Assembly (NCBI GenBank): GCA_946886325.1
Contig: CAMPIK010000100.1
Location: forward strand, 1-7,730
Length of the DNA: 7,730 bases
DNA from: an uncultured Shinella sp.
GTDB lineage: Bacteria; Pseudomonadota; Alphaproteobacteria; Rhizobiales; Rhizobiaceae
Direction: 5' to 3'
This document shows positions 1-7,110 of the stretch, piece by piece (position 1 is the stretch's first letter; the number at the start of each line of letters is the position of its first letter). The notes under the pieces are model-generated. The model did not search any database, was not told the origin of the DNA, and saw only the letters and a list, made by a program, of their open reading frames with translations. The position numbers were made by a program, and so were the translations under genes.

Positions 1-1248
1 CTTGTTCAGCACCTGATTCGCGTTCGTGTTAAAGCTGCGCAGATCGAGATCATCCACCTCGTTGCGGAAGTCCTGGACGGTGTCGCGGCCATAGCCCTTC
101 TTGTACACGAAGTCGTCGGCACCGAAGCCGCCGTTGAGCTTGTCGGCATTCTTGTCCTTGCCACCGTCAAGGCGATCATTGCCACCCCGACCAACCAGCT
201 TGTTCTTCGCCGCGTTGCCGATGATGACGTCGTCGCCAGAGCCACCGATGGCGTTCTCGATCAGCGACCGTTCGTCCCTCTTGAAGAGCATTGCGTTGAA
301 GAGATTACCGCGGGCATCGCCGCCATTCGGGCCGCCGCCAAGAAAGGCGAGTTGTGCATCGCCGAAGACCGAATGTTTTCCGGCGCGAAGGTCGATCGAC
401 ACGTCATTCTTGTAGGCCGACAGGTTGTAGGTGTCCTTGCCGCCGCCATCCCAGATCGTCGCGAAAATCCGGTTCGCACCGGCATCGACTCCGACCTTGC
501 CGTTGACAAACGTGTCCCCATTACCCGGTTTCCAGGAATAGGTCGTGTTGCCCTTGTTCGTCGAGAAATCGGCGCCATACATGCGCTGGAGTGCAGCGAT
601 ATCAAGCATCATGAAGGTCTGGGGCGCGCCGAACTGTTCGTAGTTGTAGCCGTTCGCGTCGTCGCCGATATGCGTCCTATAGGTCATGACGGTAAATTCG
701 ACCGAGTCCTTTGCACGCGGCAGGCTCGGGAAGCCACCGTCCCGCTCATGGCCATGCTTGAGACCGAGGGCGTGGCCGAGTTCGTGAATGAGCGTGTGCC
801 AGGCGTAGTTTCCGGCTTTCGGATTGCGGTAGTCGTTCGTGGTGCCCCTATAGTTGGTGCTGAACCAGATATCGCCGCCCTGGGGAGAGGTCGAAGGATA
901 GTAGGCGTAAGCCGTGGGTGAGGCGGAGTCGGACTCAGCAAAGCGGATCGTGGCATTTCCCGGCCCACCCTTGGCAAATTTGATGCCAGTAAAGCCTTCG
1001 ACCGAGAACCCGTCGTTCGCCTTGTTGCCGAACGCCGTGTCCATCGCGAACATGGCGGCCTTCTTTTGCAGGCCTGAGATCGCCCCGAAATTGTTGCCCT
1101 TTTCGCCGTTGTAGCTGTACGCGCCGGGAGAGCCGGGGAATGCGTAAGTGATGGTCTTCCCGCCCCATGCCTCTCCAGAGAAAAGTCCGTCGATCAGCGG
1201 ATTGCCGATCTTTTTGATATCCTTGACGATCTTCCCAGTTCCCGTCAT
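1..1248 (-). CDS. Serralysin-type M10 zinc metalloprotease with RTX repeats (3' end cut by window edge)
   Basis: Secreted calcium-dependent endopeptidase; the visible part is 416 codons with no stop before the edge. The zinc site HELGHALGLKH lies at residues 155-165 and fits HExxHxxGxxH: H155, H159 and H165 bind zinc and E156 is catalytic. The Met-turn is VMTY at 187-190. A beta-roll region follows, with GGSGDD (335-340), GRGGND (353-358) and GGFGADDF (373-380), the glycine/aspartate nonapeptide pattern that binds calcium. There is no N-terminal signal peptide, as expected for type I secretion substrates, whose export signal is at the C terminus, here outside the window. The start is ATG at 1248 with AGGAG eight bases upstream. 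Family knowledge: serralysins are exported by an ABC/MFP/TolC system; no such genes are visible here. The class is very secure; the natural substrate is unknown. Confidence 0.95.
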   Translation of the reverse strand, partial: MTGTGKIVKDIKKIGNPLIDGLFSGEAWGGKTITYAFPGSPGAYSYNGEKGNNFGAISGLQKKAAMFAMDTAFGNKANDGFSVEGFTGIKFAKGGPGNATIRFAESDSASPTAYAYYPSTSPQGGDIWFSTNYRGTTNDYRNPKAGNYAWHTLIHELGHALGLKHGHERDGGFPSLPRAKDSVEFTVMTYRTHIGDDANGYNYEQFGAPQTFMMLDIAALQRMYGADFSTNKGNTTYSWKPGNGDTFVNGKVGVDAGANRIFATIWDGGGKDTYNLSAYKNDVSIDLRAGKHSVFGDAQLAFLGGGPNGGDARGNLFNAMLFKRDERSLIENAIGGSGDDVIIGNAAKNKLVGRGGNDRLDGGKDKNADKLNGGFGADDFVYKKGYGRDTVQDFRNEVDDLDLRSFNTNANQVLNK

Positions 1249-1256
1249 GCCTTGAT

Positions 1257-1261
1257 CTCCT
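1257..1261 (-). promoter_or_regulatory. Ribosome binding site of the protease gene
   Basis: AGGAG on the minus strand, eight bases before the ATG at 1248. It fixes the start of the metalloprotease, because the sequence further upstream offers no comparable site. Confidence 0.75.
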
Positions 1262-1323
1262 GATGTGTTGAGACGGCTTGTGTTTTGTCAACTCTGCCTT
1301 GGTCGCGGCGGATTTGAGGCCCA

Positions 1324-1350
1324 GTATCGAATCGGACCCTACTACGATAC
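1324..1350. repeat. Inverted repeat GTATCG-N15-CGATAC between divergent genes
   Basis: Six-base perfect arms at 1324-1329 and 1345-1350, with centres 21 bp apart (about two helical turns). They lie in the short region between the minus-strand protease and the plus-strand small exported protein. That spacing and place suit a dimeric regulator, but the arms are short and could be chance. If the small gene starts at the GTG at 1364, the right arm is only 13 bases from its start codon. Confidence 0.25.
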
Positions 1351-1363
1351 GGACGGCATTATT

Positions 1364-1639
1364 GTGATATTCTTGCGTCACCGGAAATCTTTGCTGGCAA
1401 GTTCCTTGTTGATGGCCAGCCTATTGTCCACGGTCGCCGCCGCAGGTGAGGCGCCGGCGGGAACGGGAGGGATCATGCAAGCGGGACCGGACGCCGAAAA
1501 GGCGGTGCAGGCGGACTATGACCGCCTCAAGGCGCGCGGAACGCGAGAAGGGCTGGAACTTTTCATCGAGCGGCATCCCGATCATGCTTTGGCGGACAAG
1601 GCGCGCGCCGAAATCGAAACGCTTTACGGAGCCGAATAG
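1364..1639 (+). CDS. Small exported protein with one TPR-like helical repeat, function unknown
   Basis: From the GTG at 1364 the product is 91 residues. The N terminus has basic residues (RHRK, 5-8), a leucine/alanine/serine core (9-24) and an AAA cleavage site at 25-27, so it is probably periplasmic. The mature part has a helical unit at about 48-87: a Tyr/Leu helix, a Gly-Thr turn (59-60), LELFIERHP, then Ala-rich ADKARAEIETL. From memory this resembles single SPOR/TPR-like units in tails of bacterial caspase-like and Sel1-type proteins. The start is uncertain: the frame is open back to a GTG at 1265, but that would bury the signal peptide. TTG 1373 and ATG 1412 are also in frame. GGACGG at 1351-1356 is a weak ribosome site for 1364. 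It converges on the dipeptidase gene, 25 bases away. Possibly a real gene; weak initiation signals lower confidence. Confidence 0.6.
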   Translation: MIFLRHRKSLLASSLLMASLLSTVAAAGEAPAGTGGIMQAGPDAEKAVQADYDRLKARGTREGLELFIERHPDHALADKARAEIETLYGAE

Positions 1640-1664
1640 GCTTCTCCGGAAAATTCGGTGAGGA

Positions 1665-2432
1665 TCAGCGGTCCCGAATAGCAAAGTCGTGGAAGACGGC
1701 GTCTGCCGGCATGGCGACGAGGCTGAAATGCCACCATTCCTCGGCGTAGTTGCGAAATCCGGCCTTTGTCATGACGGAGACGAGCAGGTTTCGGTTCGCG
1801 CGGGCTGCTCTGGAAACGGCGGTGCTCTGCGTTGCGCTTTTCGGATCGAAACAGTCGAACGCGGTTCCGAATTCCAGCGCAGTCGCGCCGTCCGCGGGCG
1901 ATTGGGTGCAGTCGGCCGTCTCGTTGAAAGTGCGGTCCGATGCAGCGTCCGTCCTGACGATGGTGAGATCGACGGAATAGCCGCGGGAATGGCCGGAGCG
2001 GCGGGCAATATAGCCGCGGTCGAACAGGCTACCCCTGCGGATCGCCGGGTGCCACCATGACCGGGCATCGGGCTTCTCGGCCGCCCAGCGCATCATGTCG
2101 TCGGTTGCCTGCTGCGGGCGGTAGCAATCGAGCACCATGAGGGAGAGCCCGCGGTCAGCAAGCAGGGCCTGGGCCCGTGCGAGCGCCGTTGCCGCCGCAT
2201 TTGCCAGCAGACAGGACGGGGCATCGTATCCGGCAAGCGGCCTGCCGATGAAATTGTTCTCGCCTGCGTAACGCATGTCCTGCCGGATCGTCGGGTCGAT
2301 GTCGGAGAGCGCGACGAAGGGGGCGGGGAATGCCGGTTCGGCGCCGGCGGGCGATAGACTTCCGCCAAACCAAAGGGCGGCCGCAAGCGCGGCCAGCCGT
2401 GCCCATCGATCGAAAATGCCGTTGCCGGACAC
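1665..2432 (-). CDS. D-alanyl-D-alanine dipeptidase, M15D (VanX/DdpX family), exported
   Basis: Zinc dipeptidase that splits D-Ala-D-Ala into two D-alanines; the product is 255 residues. Family hallmarks are all present: DMRYAGENNFIGRP (52-65), CYRPQ (103-107, with the Arg matching the VanX substrate-site Arg), SGHSRGYSVD (146-155, zinc ligands H148 and D155), FGTAFDCFD (188-196) and EEWWHF (231-236, catalytic E232 and zinc ligand H235). No key residue is missing, so it should be active. The chosen GTG start at 2432 has AGGGAG six bases upstream and gives a signal peptide: a basic start, a hydrophobic core at about 12-28 and AGA at 29-31. Classical VanX and E. coli DdpX are cytoplasmic, so a periplasmic copy suggests cell-wall peptide scavenging rather than glycopeptide resistance; no van regulator or ligase is nearby. 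The frame stays open to 2516, but that start would hide the signal. Confidence 0.93.
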   Translation of the reverse strand: MSGNGIFDRWARLAALAAALWFGGSLSPAGAEPAFPAPFVALSDIDPTIRQDMRYAGENNFIGRPLAGYDAPSCLLANAAATALARAQALLADRGLSLMVLDCYRPQQATDDMMRWAAEKPDARSWWHPAIRRGSLFDRGYIARRSGHSRGYSVDLTIVRTDAASDRTFNETADCTQSPADGATALEFGTAFDCFDPKSATQSTAVSRAARANRNLLVSVMTKAGFRNYAEEWWHFSLVAMPADAVFHDFAIRDR

Positions 2433-2596
2433 TGGTTTCTCCCTGGTGGCAAAACGGCAAATCACGCTGCCCGTTCGCCTTGCTTGCGATACACCCGAAT
2501 AAAGCCGGCGATCCAAGCGTAGTCAGCACAATACCGGTTGACGAAGTTGAGGGCCGCTTGCAAGCATAGCTCGATTTCCCGACCGCCGGCTGATTT
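2433..2596. promoter_or_regulatory. Divergent promoter region between the dipeptidase and reductase genes
   Basis: These 164 bases must hold the promoters for both divergent units. On the plus strand, TTGACG at 2538-2543 is a fair -35 match, but the best -10 at 18-bp spacing (AAGCAT, 2562-2567) is poor. A perfect 10-bp palindrome, GCTTGCAAGC, lies at 2556-2565, inside the spacer of that candidate promoter, and could be an operator. I see no Irr- or Fur-type box in it. The region is assigned by gene layout; the individual elements are weak. Confidence 0.35.
2439..2444 (-). promoter_or_regulatory. Ribosome binding site that sets the GTG start of the dipeptidase gene
   Basis: AGGGAG on the minus strand, six bases before the GTG at 2432. 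Together with the signal peptide beginning right there, it favours 2432 over upstream in-frame starts such as the one at 2516. Confidence 0.7.
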
Positions 2597-3871
2597 TTGT
2601 GGGGGCAGAGCTTGACCGCGGGTACCATCATGGCAACGTTGCTGATCGTTTTTGCAGGGCTTCTGGCCGTGCCGGCGGTCAGCCATACCAATGCGGGAAC
2701 GACCTTCTCGCTGATGGCATCCTCGATGGCCTTCGTCGCCATGGCGATCGCCCAGTTCATGGCGACGCGCCCGCCGGTCGTCGAGCGGCTTTTCGGCGGG
2801 CTCGACCGGATCTACCACTTCCATCGCAAGATCGGCATCGCGATCCTCGTGCTGATCCTCGTGCACTATTTCCTGACGCCGGATTTCCAGGGGCTTGCGG
2901 TGACGAGCGGCCTCAACATCCTGGCGGCGACCGCCGGCGAATGGGCCTTCTACGGCTTCGTCTTCCTGCTGGTGCTGAGCATCGTCAAGGTCATCCCGAA
3001 GACGCGCTTCGAAATTCCCTATCATTACTGGCGCATCACCCACCGCTTCATCGGCCTGCTCTTCATCATGGTGGCCTTCCACCAGATGTTCATCAAGCGG
3101 CCCTATGACGGCACGGCGCTGCTTGCGACCTATCTCAACCTCTTCGCGCTCATCGGCATCGGCAGTTATCTCTACACGCAATTGCTGCCCTGGATCCGAA
3201 CGCGAAAATACCAGGTGTCGGAGGTCGTCAAACACGACGGGGCGACGATCATCACGGCGACGCCGACCGGCCGGAAGCTGCGCGCGATCCCTGGCCAGTT
3301 CGGCTTTTTTCGCGTCAACAAGGACGGATTGCGCGAGCCGCATCCCTTCACCATCGCCGGCATCGAGGATGACGGCAGCGTGCGGTTCGCCATCAAGCCG
3401 CTCGGGGATTTTACCAAGGCGCTGCGCGAAAGCGTTGCCGTCGGCGACACGCTGACGCTTGAGGGCGGCTATGGCCATTTCAACCACAAGCGCGGCGGCA
3501 AGAAGCAGATCTGGCTTGCCGGCGGCATCGGCGTGACGCCGTTCCTCGCCATGGCCAGCCGGCTCAAGGGCGACGAGGGCCAGGACATCCACATGGTCTA
3601 TTGCGTGCGCGACAAGGCGGAAGCGATCGGCGTCGAGACCTTCCGCGCCCAGGCCGAGAAGCTCGGCAATTTCAAGTTCACACTGCATGATTCGGCGACA
3701 GACGGCCGGCTCGACGCGCAGAAACTGGTCAGCGGCACGACGGTCGATCCGGCCGGCGCCGATCTCTGGTTCTGCGGTCCGCCGCCGCTTCGCCTGGCGA
3801 TCGAAAAAGGTTTGCGCGAACTCGGCAAGGCGCCGCGGCGCGTCGAGTTCGAACGGTTCGAGTTTCGTTGA
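2597..3871 (+). CDS. NOX/ferric-reductase-like flavocytochrome b (ferredoxin reductase family, COG4097-like)
   Basis: Membrane flavocytochrome moving electrons from cytosolic NAD(P)H through FAD and two b haems across the inner membrane. About six membrane helices occupy residues 13-195. H76 and H90 in helix 3 (14 apart) and H149 and H162 in helix 5 (13 apart) match the bis-haem ligand pattern of NADPH oxidases and ferric reductases. The soluble half has the FAD motif HPFTIAG (249-255), the nicotinamide motif GGIGVTPF (309-316), CGPPP (393-397) and the typical closing FEFR. At 424 residues it is full length. The start is ambiguous: TTG 2597, TTG 2612 (preceded by GGGGG at six bases) and ATG 2630 are all in frame, and a stop at 2591 bars anything earlier. 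The cytochrome c gene follows after 48 bases, probably in one operon. The acceptor could be Fe(III), oxygen or the neighbouring cytochrome; sequence alone does not say. Confidence 0.93.
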   Translation: MWGQSLTAGTIMATLLIVFAGLLAVPAVSHTNAGTTFSLMASSMAFVAMAIAQFMATRPPVVERLFGGLDRIYHFHRKIGIAILVLILVHYFLTPDFQGLAVTSGLNILAATAGEWAFYGFVFLLVLSIVKVIPKTRFEIPYHYWRITHRFIGLLFIMVAFHQMFIKRPYDGTALLATYLNLFALIGIGSYLYTQLLPWIRTRKYQVSEVVKHDGATIITATPTGRKLRAIPGQFGFFRVNKDGLREPHPFTIAGIEDDGSVRFAIKPLGDFTKALRESVAVGDTLTLEGGYGHFNHKRGGKKQIWLAGGIGVTPFLAMASRLKGDEGQDIHMVYCVRDKAEAIGVETFRAQAEKLGNFKFTLHDSATDGRLDAQKLVSGTTVDPAGADLWFCGPPPLRLAIEKGLRELGKAPRRVEFERFEFR

Positions 3872-3919
3872 GATTTCCCGCCGGGGTCCGGCCTTCGTGA
3901 AGGAAGAAAGGAACAAGCC

Positions 3920-6900
3920 ATGCGCATGTTCGACACTTTGAAGACAGCCTTGGCGCAGCGCCTGCATCTGGCCGCTGCCGCCGGCGTGATGCTGGCGCTC
4001 ATCTGTCCGGTGGGCTCGCAGGCCCGGGACCTCTTCGCCGACGATGCCTTTGCCAGCCACAAGGCGAACCTCGACAACGGCAAATACATGTTCAACGCCG
4101 CCGGCTGCGGTTCCTGCCACGGTTCCGGCGACAACCTGGAGCTTCTGTCCGGCGGCATGCAGATGGAAACGGCGATCGGCAAGTTCTTCGCGCCGAACAT
4201 CTCCGCCCATCCGAACGGCATCGGCGGCATGTCGAACGCAGCCTTCCTCAACGCCGTGATGAACGGCATCGACCGCGAGGGCAACCACCTCTATCCGGTC
4301 ATGCCCTATACGTCCTATGGCGGCATGAAGCCGGAGGATGTGCTCGACATCAAGGCCTATATCGAGACCCTGCCGCAGTCGGATGCGGCATCGCAGGAAC
4401 ACGAAATCGCGTTCCCCTTCAGCCGCCAGACGACGATCACGCTCTGGAAGCGCAGCCATTTCGTCGTGCCGGCCTACCAGCAGCGCGAGGAAACGCAGCA
4501 GGAGCGCGGACGCTATCTCGTCGAGAACGTCGGCGGCTGCGGCGATTGCCATACGCCGCGCACCACCACCTACGGCCTCGATCTCGCCCGCGCCTATGAA
4601 GGCGAAAAGGGCCTGACGGGTGCCGTGGCGCCGGATATCACCAAGACGCGCATGGCCTCGATCGCCTCGCACGAGGTTTTCACACGCGATCTCATCGATG
4701 ACGGCAAGAAGCTTTCGGGCCAGCCGATCGCCGATCCGGTCATGCGCCGGATCGCCAAAGGCCTGTCGGCGCTGACCGACGCAGACCGGCTTGCCATGTA
4801 TGCCTTCCTTGCGGATCGCGAGGTCAAGGAAACGCCTGTTGCCACGTCCTCCGAGCCGGTCTGCCGCGAAAAGACGGCGGGTGCCGCGCTGTCGGGCGAC
4901 AATGCCGCGCTTGCCAGTGCCGCCGATGCCTTCATCGGCAAATATTGCCGCAACTGCCATGGTCCGGGCGAAAGCGCGCAAGGCTCCTATCCGGCCGGCG
5001 ATCTCGCGACGATTGCCGCCAACGCTGCCTTCGTGACACCCGGCGATGCCGGCAAGTCGCTGCTCTATACGAGCGTCACCAGCGGCCGCATGCCGCTCGG
5101 CAAGCGTCCCGACGCGGCAGAGGTGCAGGCGCTCGGCGACTGGATCAACTCGCTCAACGAGCAGGACGTGCCGCAGGCGAGCGCCGCCAAGGCAACGCGC
5201 ACCCGTCCGATCCGGAACTACAAGGAGTTCGTCGAGCTTGCGCTGAGGGACATCTCGGCCGTTGACGAATTCGACCGGCCCTTCATGCGCTACTTCACCT
5301 ATCGCAACCAGTACAACGGCATGATGGGCTGCGAGGAGCACGAGACCTTCATGAAGCGCATGGTCGTTCTGGCCGGCGGCTTCAAGAAGCTGCTGAACTC
5401 ACTCTCTTACGGCCCGCAAGTCGTTCTGCCGAAGGAAGTGGACGGCTCCGACGGGCTGCTGGTCAGGGTCGACATGCGCGATCTCGCCTGGACCAAGGAA
5501 GACTACGAGTTTCTGATCAAGGAATATTTCTACGGTGTCGATCCGGAAAGCGACGCGTCGCTCTCCGCGCTGTCAAAGGCGACAGCGACGACGCTGCCGA
5601 TCATGCGCATCGACTGGTTCATGTCGAACGGCGCCCGGCCGAAGGTCTATAACCAGCTGATGAAGCTGCCGACCGATATCCGCGAACTGGAGAAGCGCTT
5701 CAACATCGACGTCGACGCGAATATCCGCAACCGCAAGGTCATCCGCGCCGGCTTCGCCGACGGTTCCTCCGGCGTCTCGGATCACAACCGCATGCTGGAA
5801 CGGCACGACATGCCCTTCGGCGGCTACTACTGGAAGTCCTACGACTTCGGCGGCGATATCGGCAAACAGGTGCTGAAGCGCTTCCCGCATGGGCCGAAGG
5901 AATTGGAGCCGCTCGAGGCGGGCCTCGAATCCTTCGAGCATGACGGCGGCGAGATGATCTTCTCGCTCCCGAACGGCCTGCAGGGCTACTACCTGTCGAC
6001 CGCCGACGGCAAGCAGATCGACGTCGGCCCGACCTCGATCGTCTCCTTCCGCGACCGACCGGTCGGCAAGGGCATCGAGATCACCAATGCGCGCTCCTGC
6101 TTCGATTGCCACGCCAACGGCATCCTGTCGAAGCGCGACCAGTTGCGCGAGCATATCGAGACCTCGACGCTCTTCAGCCGGGCACAGCAGGACGTGCTGC
6201 TTGCTACATATGTGACGCAGGACAAGCTTGACGAGGCTTACAACAAGGACCGCAACCGCTTCGTCGATGCGCTCAAGAAGATCGGCGTGACCGAGCCGAC
6301 GCCGGATGGCGGGGCGCAGAGCATGCAGGCGCCCGCCAATGCGGAACTGGTGACCTACTTCGCCGACAAGTACGAGGAGGAGCTCAATTTCGAGAGCGTG
6401 GCCGCCGAGTTCGACATGTCGCCGGACGAGTTCTCCGCCGCGATCAAGCGGGTCACCGACGACAAGGTCTTCCGGCTTGGCGTCGACTGGGTGGCGACGC
6501 TCGAATCCGGCGCGACGATCCCGCGCGTCGAGGTCGAGCAGCAGTTCGCCTTCCTGCTCGAGCCGCTGCTGAACCTCAAGCCGCTGAAGGGAACGGCCGC
6601 GATCTCGACGACGGAGACCGCCACCGTTGCCGAAACACCGGTCTACCGTCAGGAGGACAAGGCGAACGAGGAGAAGCTGAAGCTCGCGCTCAATGTCGCC
6701 TCGACCACGGCGAAGGTTGGCGACCAGCTCACCTTCGAACTCAGCACCAACGTCGCCTGCGAGTTGCAGGTCATGTATGTCGAGGATACCGGCAATGTCG
6801 AGATCATCCCTGATGTGATGATCGGCGACACGACGCTGAAGGCTGGCGAAAAACGCCAGATCCCGCAGCCCGAGACCGGAAACCTGACCTTCGACACGCC

Positions 6901-7105
6901 GTCGCCGGCCGAAACCATGATCGCCTTCTGCCGCGCCGGCGGGCTCGGCGAGGACAAGCTGACGGCCGAAAAGGCGCAGGAACTGGTGGCGAAGTCCAAG
7001 CAGCCCGCGACGCGCGGCCTTGCCATCAACCTTGCCAAGAAGGCGGAGGAGAACAAGGGCATCAGCGGTGTCCAGATGGTGACCTTCGAGATCAAGGCTG
7101 AATAG
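3920..7105 (+). CDS. Large exported tetrahaem cytochrome c with uncharacterised core and C-terminal DUF4384-like domain
   Basis: The product has 1061 residues. Its signal peptide ends near SQA (33-35), and AAAGGAA six bases before the ATG supports the start. Four CxxCH sites bind c haem: CGSCH 63-67, CGDCH 207-211, CRNCH 343-347 and CFDCH 727-731. The first two domains (about 50-300) resemble di-haem cytochrome subunits of alcohol/aldehyde dehydrogenases, with M128 in YPVMPY a likely axial ligand. The third (about 335-412) is a small class I type, with M391 likely axial. Residues 430-725 have no fold I can name; the stretch EMIFSLPNGLQGYY (678-691) resembles, from memory, conserved parts of large cytochromes in Planctomycetes and myxobacteria. 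Residues about 915-1005 look like DUF4384 (GDQLTFEL, VMYVEDTGNVEIIP, LKAGEKRQIP). Cysteines C947 and C1004 in it could pair. Likely periplasmic electron acceptor or carrier for the upstream reductase; substrate unknown. Confidence 0.92.
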   Translation: MRMFDTLKTALAQRLHLAAAAGVMLALICPVGSQARDLFADDAFASHKANLDNGKYMFNAAGCGSCHGSGDNLELLSGGMQMETAIGKFFAPNISAHPNGIGGMSNAAFLNAVMNGIDREGNHLYPVMPYTSYGGMKPEDVLDIKAYIETLPQSDAASQEHEIAFPFSRQTTITLWKRSHFVVPAYQQREETQQERGRYLVENVGGCGDCHTPRTTTYGLDLARAYEGEKGLTGAVAPDITKTRMASIASHEVFTRDLIDDGKKLSGQPIADPVMRRIAKGLSALTDADRLAMYAFLADREVKETPVATSSEPVCREKTAGAALSGDNAALASAADAFIGKYCRNCHGPGESAQGSYPAGDLATIAANAAFVTPGDAGKSLLYTSVTSGRMPLGKRPDAAEVQALGDWINSLNEQDVPQASAAKATRTRPIRNYKEFVELALRDISAVDEFDRPFMRYFTYRNQYNGMMGCEEHETFMKRMVVLAGGFKKLLNSLSYGPQVVLPKEVDGSDGLLVRVDMRDLAWTKEDYEFLIKEYFYGVDPESDASLSALSKATATTLPIMRIDWFMSNGARPKVYNQLMKLPTDIRELEKRFNIDVDANIRNRKVIRAGFADGSSGVSDHNRMLERHDMPFGGYYWKSYDFGGDIGKQVLKRFPHGPKELEPLEAGLESFEHDGGEMIFSLPNGLQGYYLSTADGKQIDVGPTSIVSFRDRPVGKGIEITNARSCFDCHANGILSKRDQLREHIETSTLFSRAQQDVLLATYVTQDKLDEAYNKDRNRFVDALKKIGVTEPTPDGGAQSMQAPANAELVTYFADKYEEELNFESVAAEFDMSPDEFSAAIKRVTDDKVFRLGVDWVATLESGATIPRVEVEQQFAFLLEPLLNLKPLKGTAAISTTETATVAETPVYRQEDKANEEKLKLALNVASTTAKVGDQLTFELSTNVACELQVMYVEDTGNVEIIPDVMIGDTTLKAGEKRQIPQPETGNLTFDTPSPAETMIAFCRAGGLGEDKLTAEKAQELVAKSKQPATRGLAINLAKKAEENKGISGVQMVTFEIKAE

Positions 7106-7110
7106 GAATG

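Noticed and set aside
352..921. Plus-strand open frame of 189 codons opposite the metalloprotease
   Set aside because: The minus strand here carries the zinc site and RTX repeats of a serralysin, so this frame is a shadow.
1273..1301. TTGACA on the minus strand (about 1289-1294) as -35 for the protease gene
   Set aside because: The base at 17-bp spacing, ACACAT, is a poor -10 and lies right beside the ribosome binding site, which would put the transcript start at the start codon.
935..1381. Minus-strand open frame of 148 codons overlapping the protease start
   Set aside because: It is out of frame with the protease, has no motif, and its translation is the scrambled reading of the protease N terminus.
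1364..1639. Idea that the small exported protein is a serralysin inhibitor (I38 family)
   Set aside because: Those inhibitors are small beta-barrels; this mature protein is clearly helical and shows none of their motifs.
1632..1658. Possible bidirectional terminator CCGAAT-N15-ATTCGG between the convergent genes
   Set aside because: The stem is only six bases with a 15-base loop and no T tract, too weak to support termination.
1665..2432. Glycopeptide (vancomycin) resistance locus
   Set aside because: Only the dipeptidase is present; there is no ligase, dehydrogenase or two-component system, and a Gram-negative origin makes this role unlikely.
2462..5341. Open frame of 959 codons on the minus strand, antisense to the reductase and cytochrome genes
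   Set aside because: Its translation is rich in Arg, Ala, Asp, His and Gly with no domain, while the opposite strand encodes two proteins with clear motifs. High third-position GC in the real genes removes antisense stops, which explains its length.
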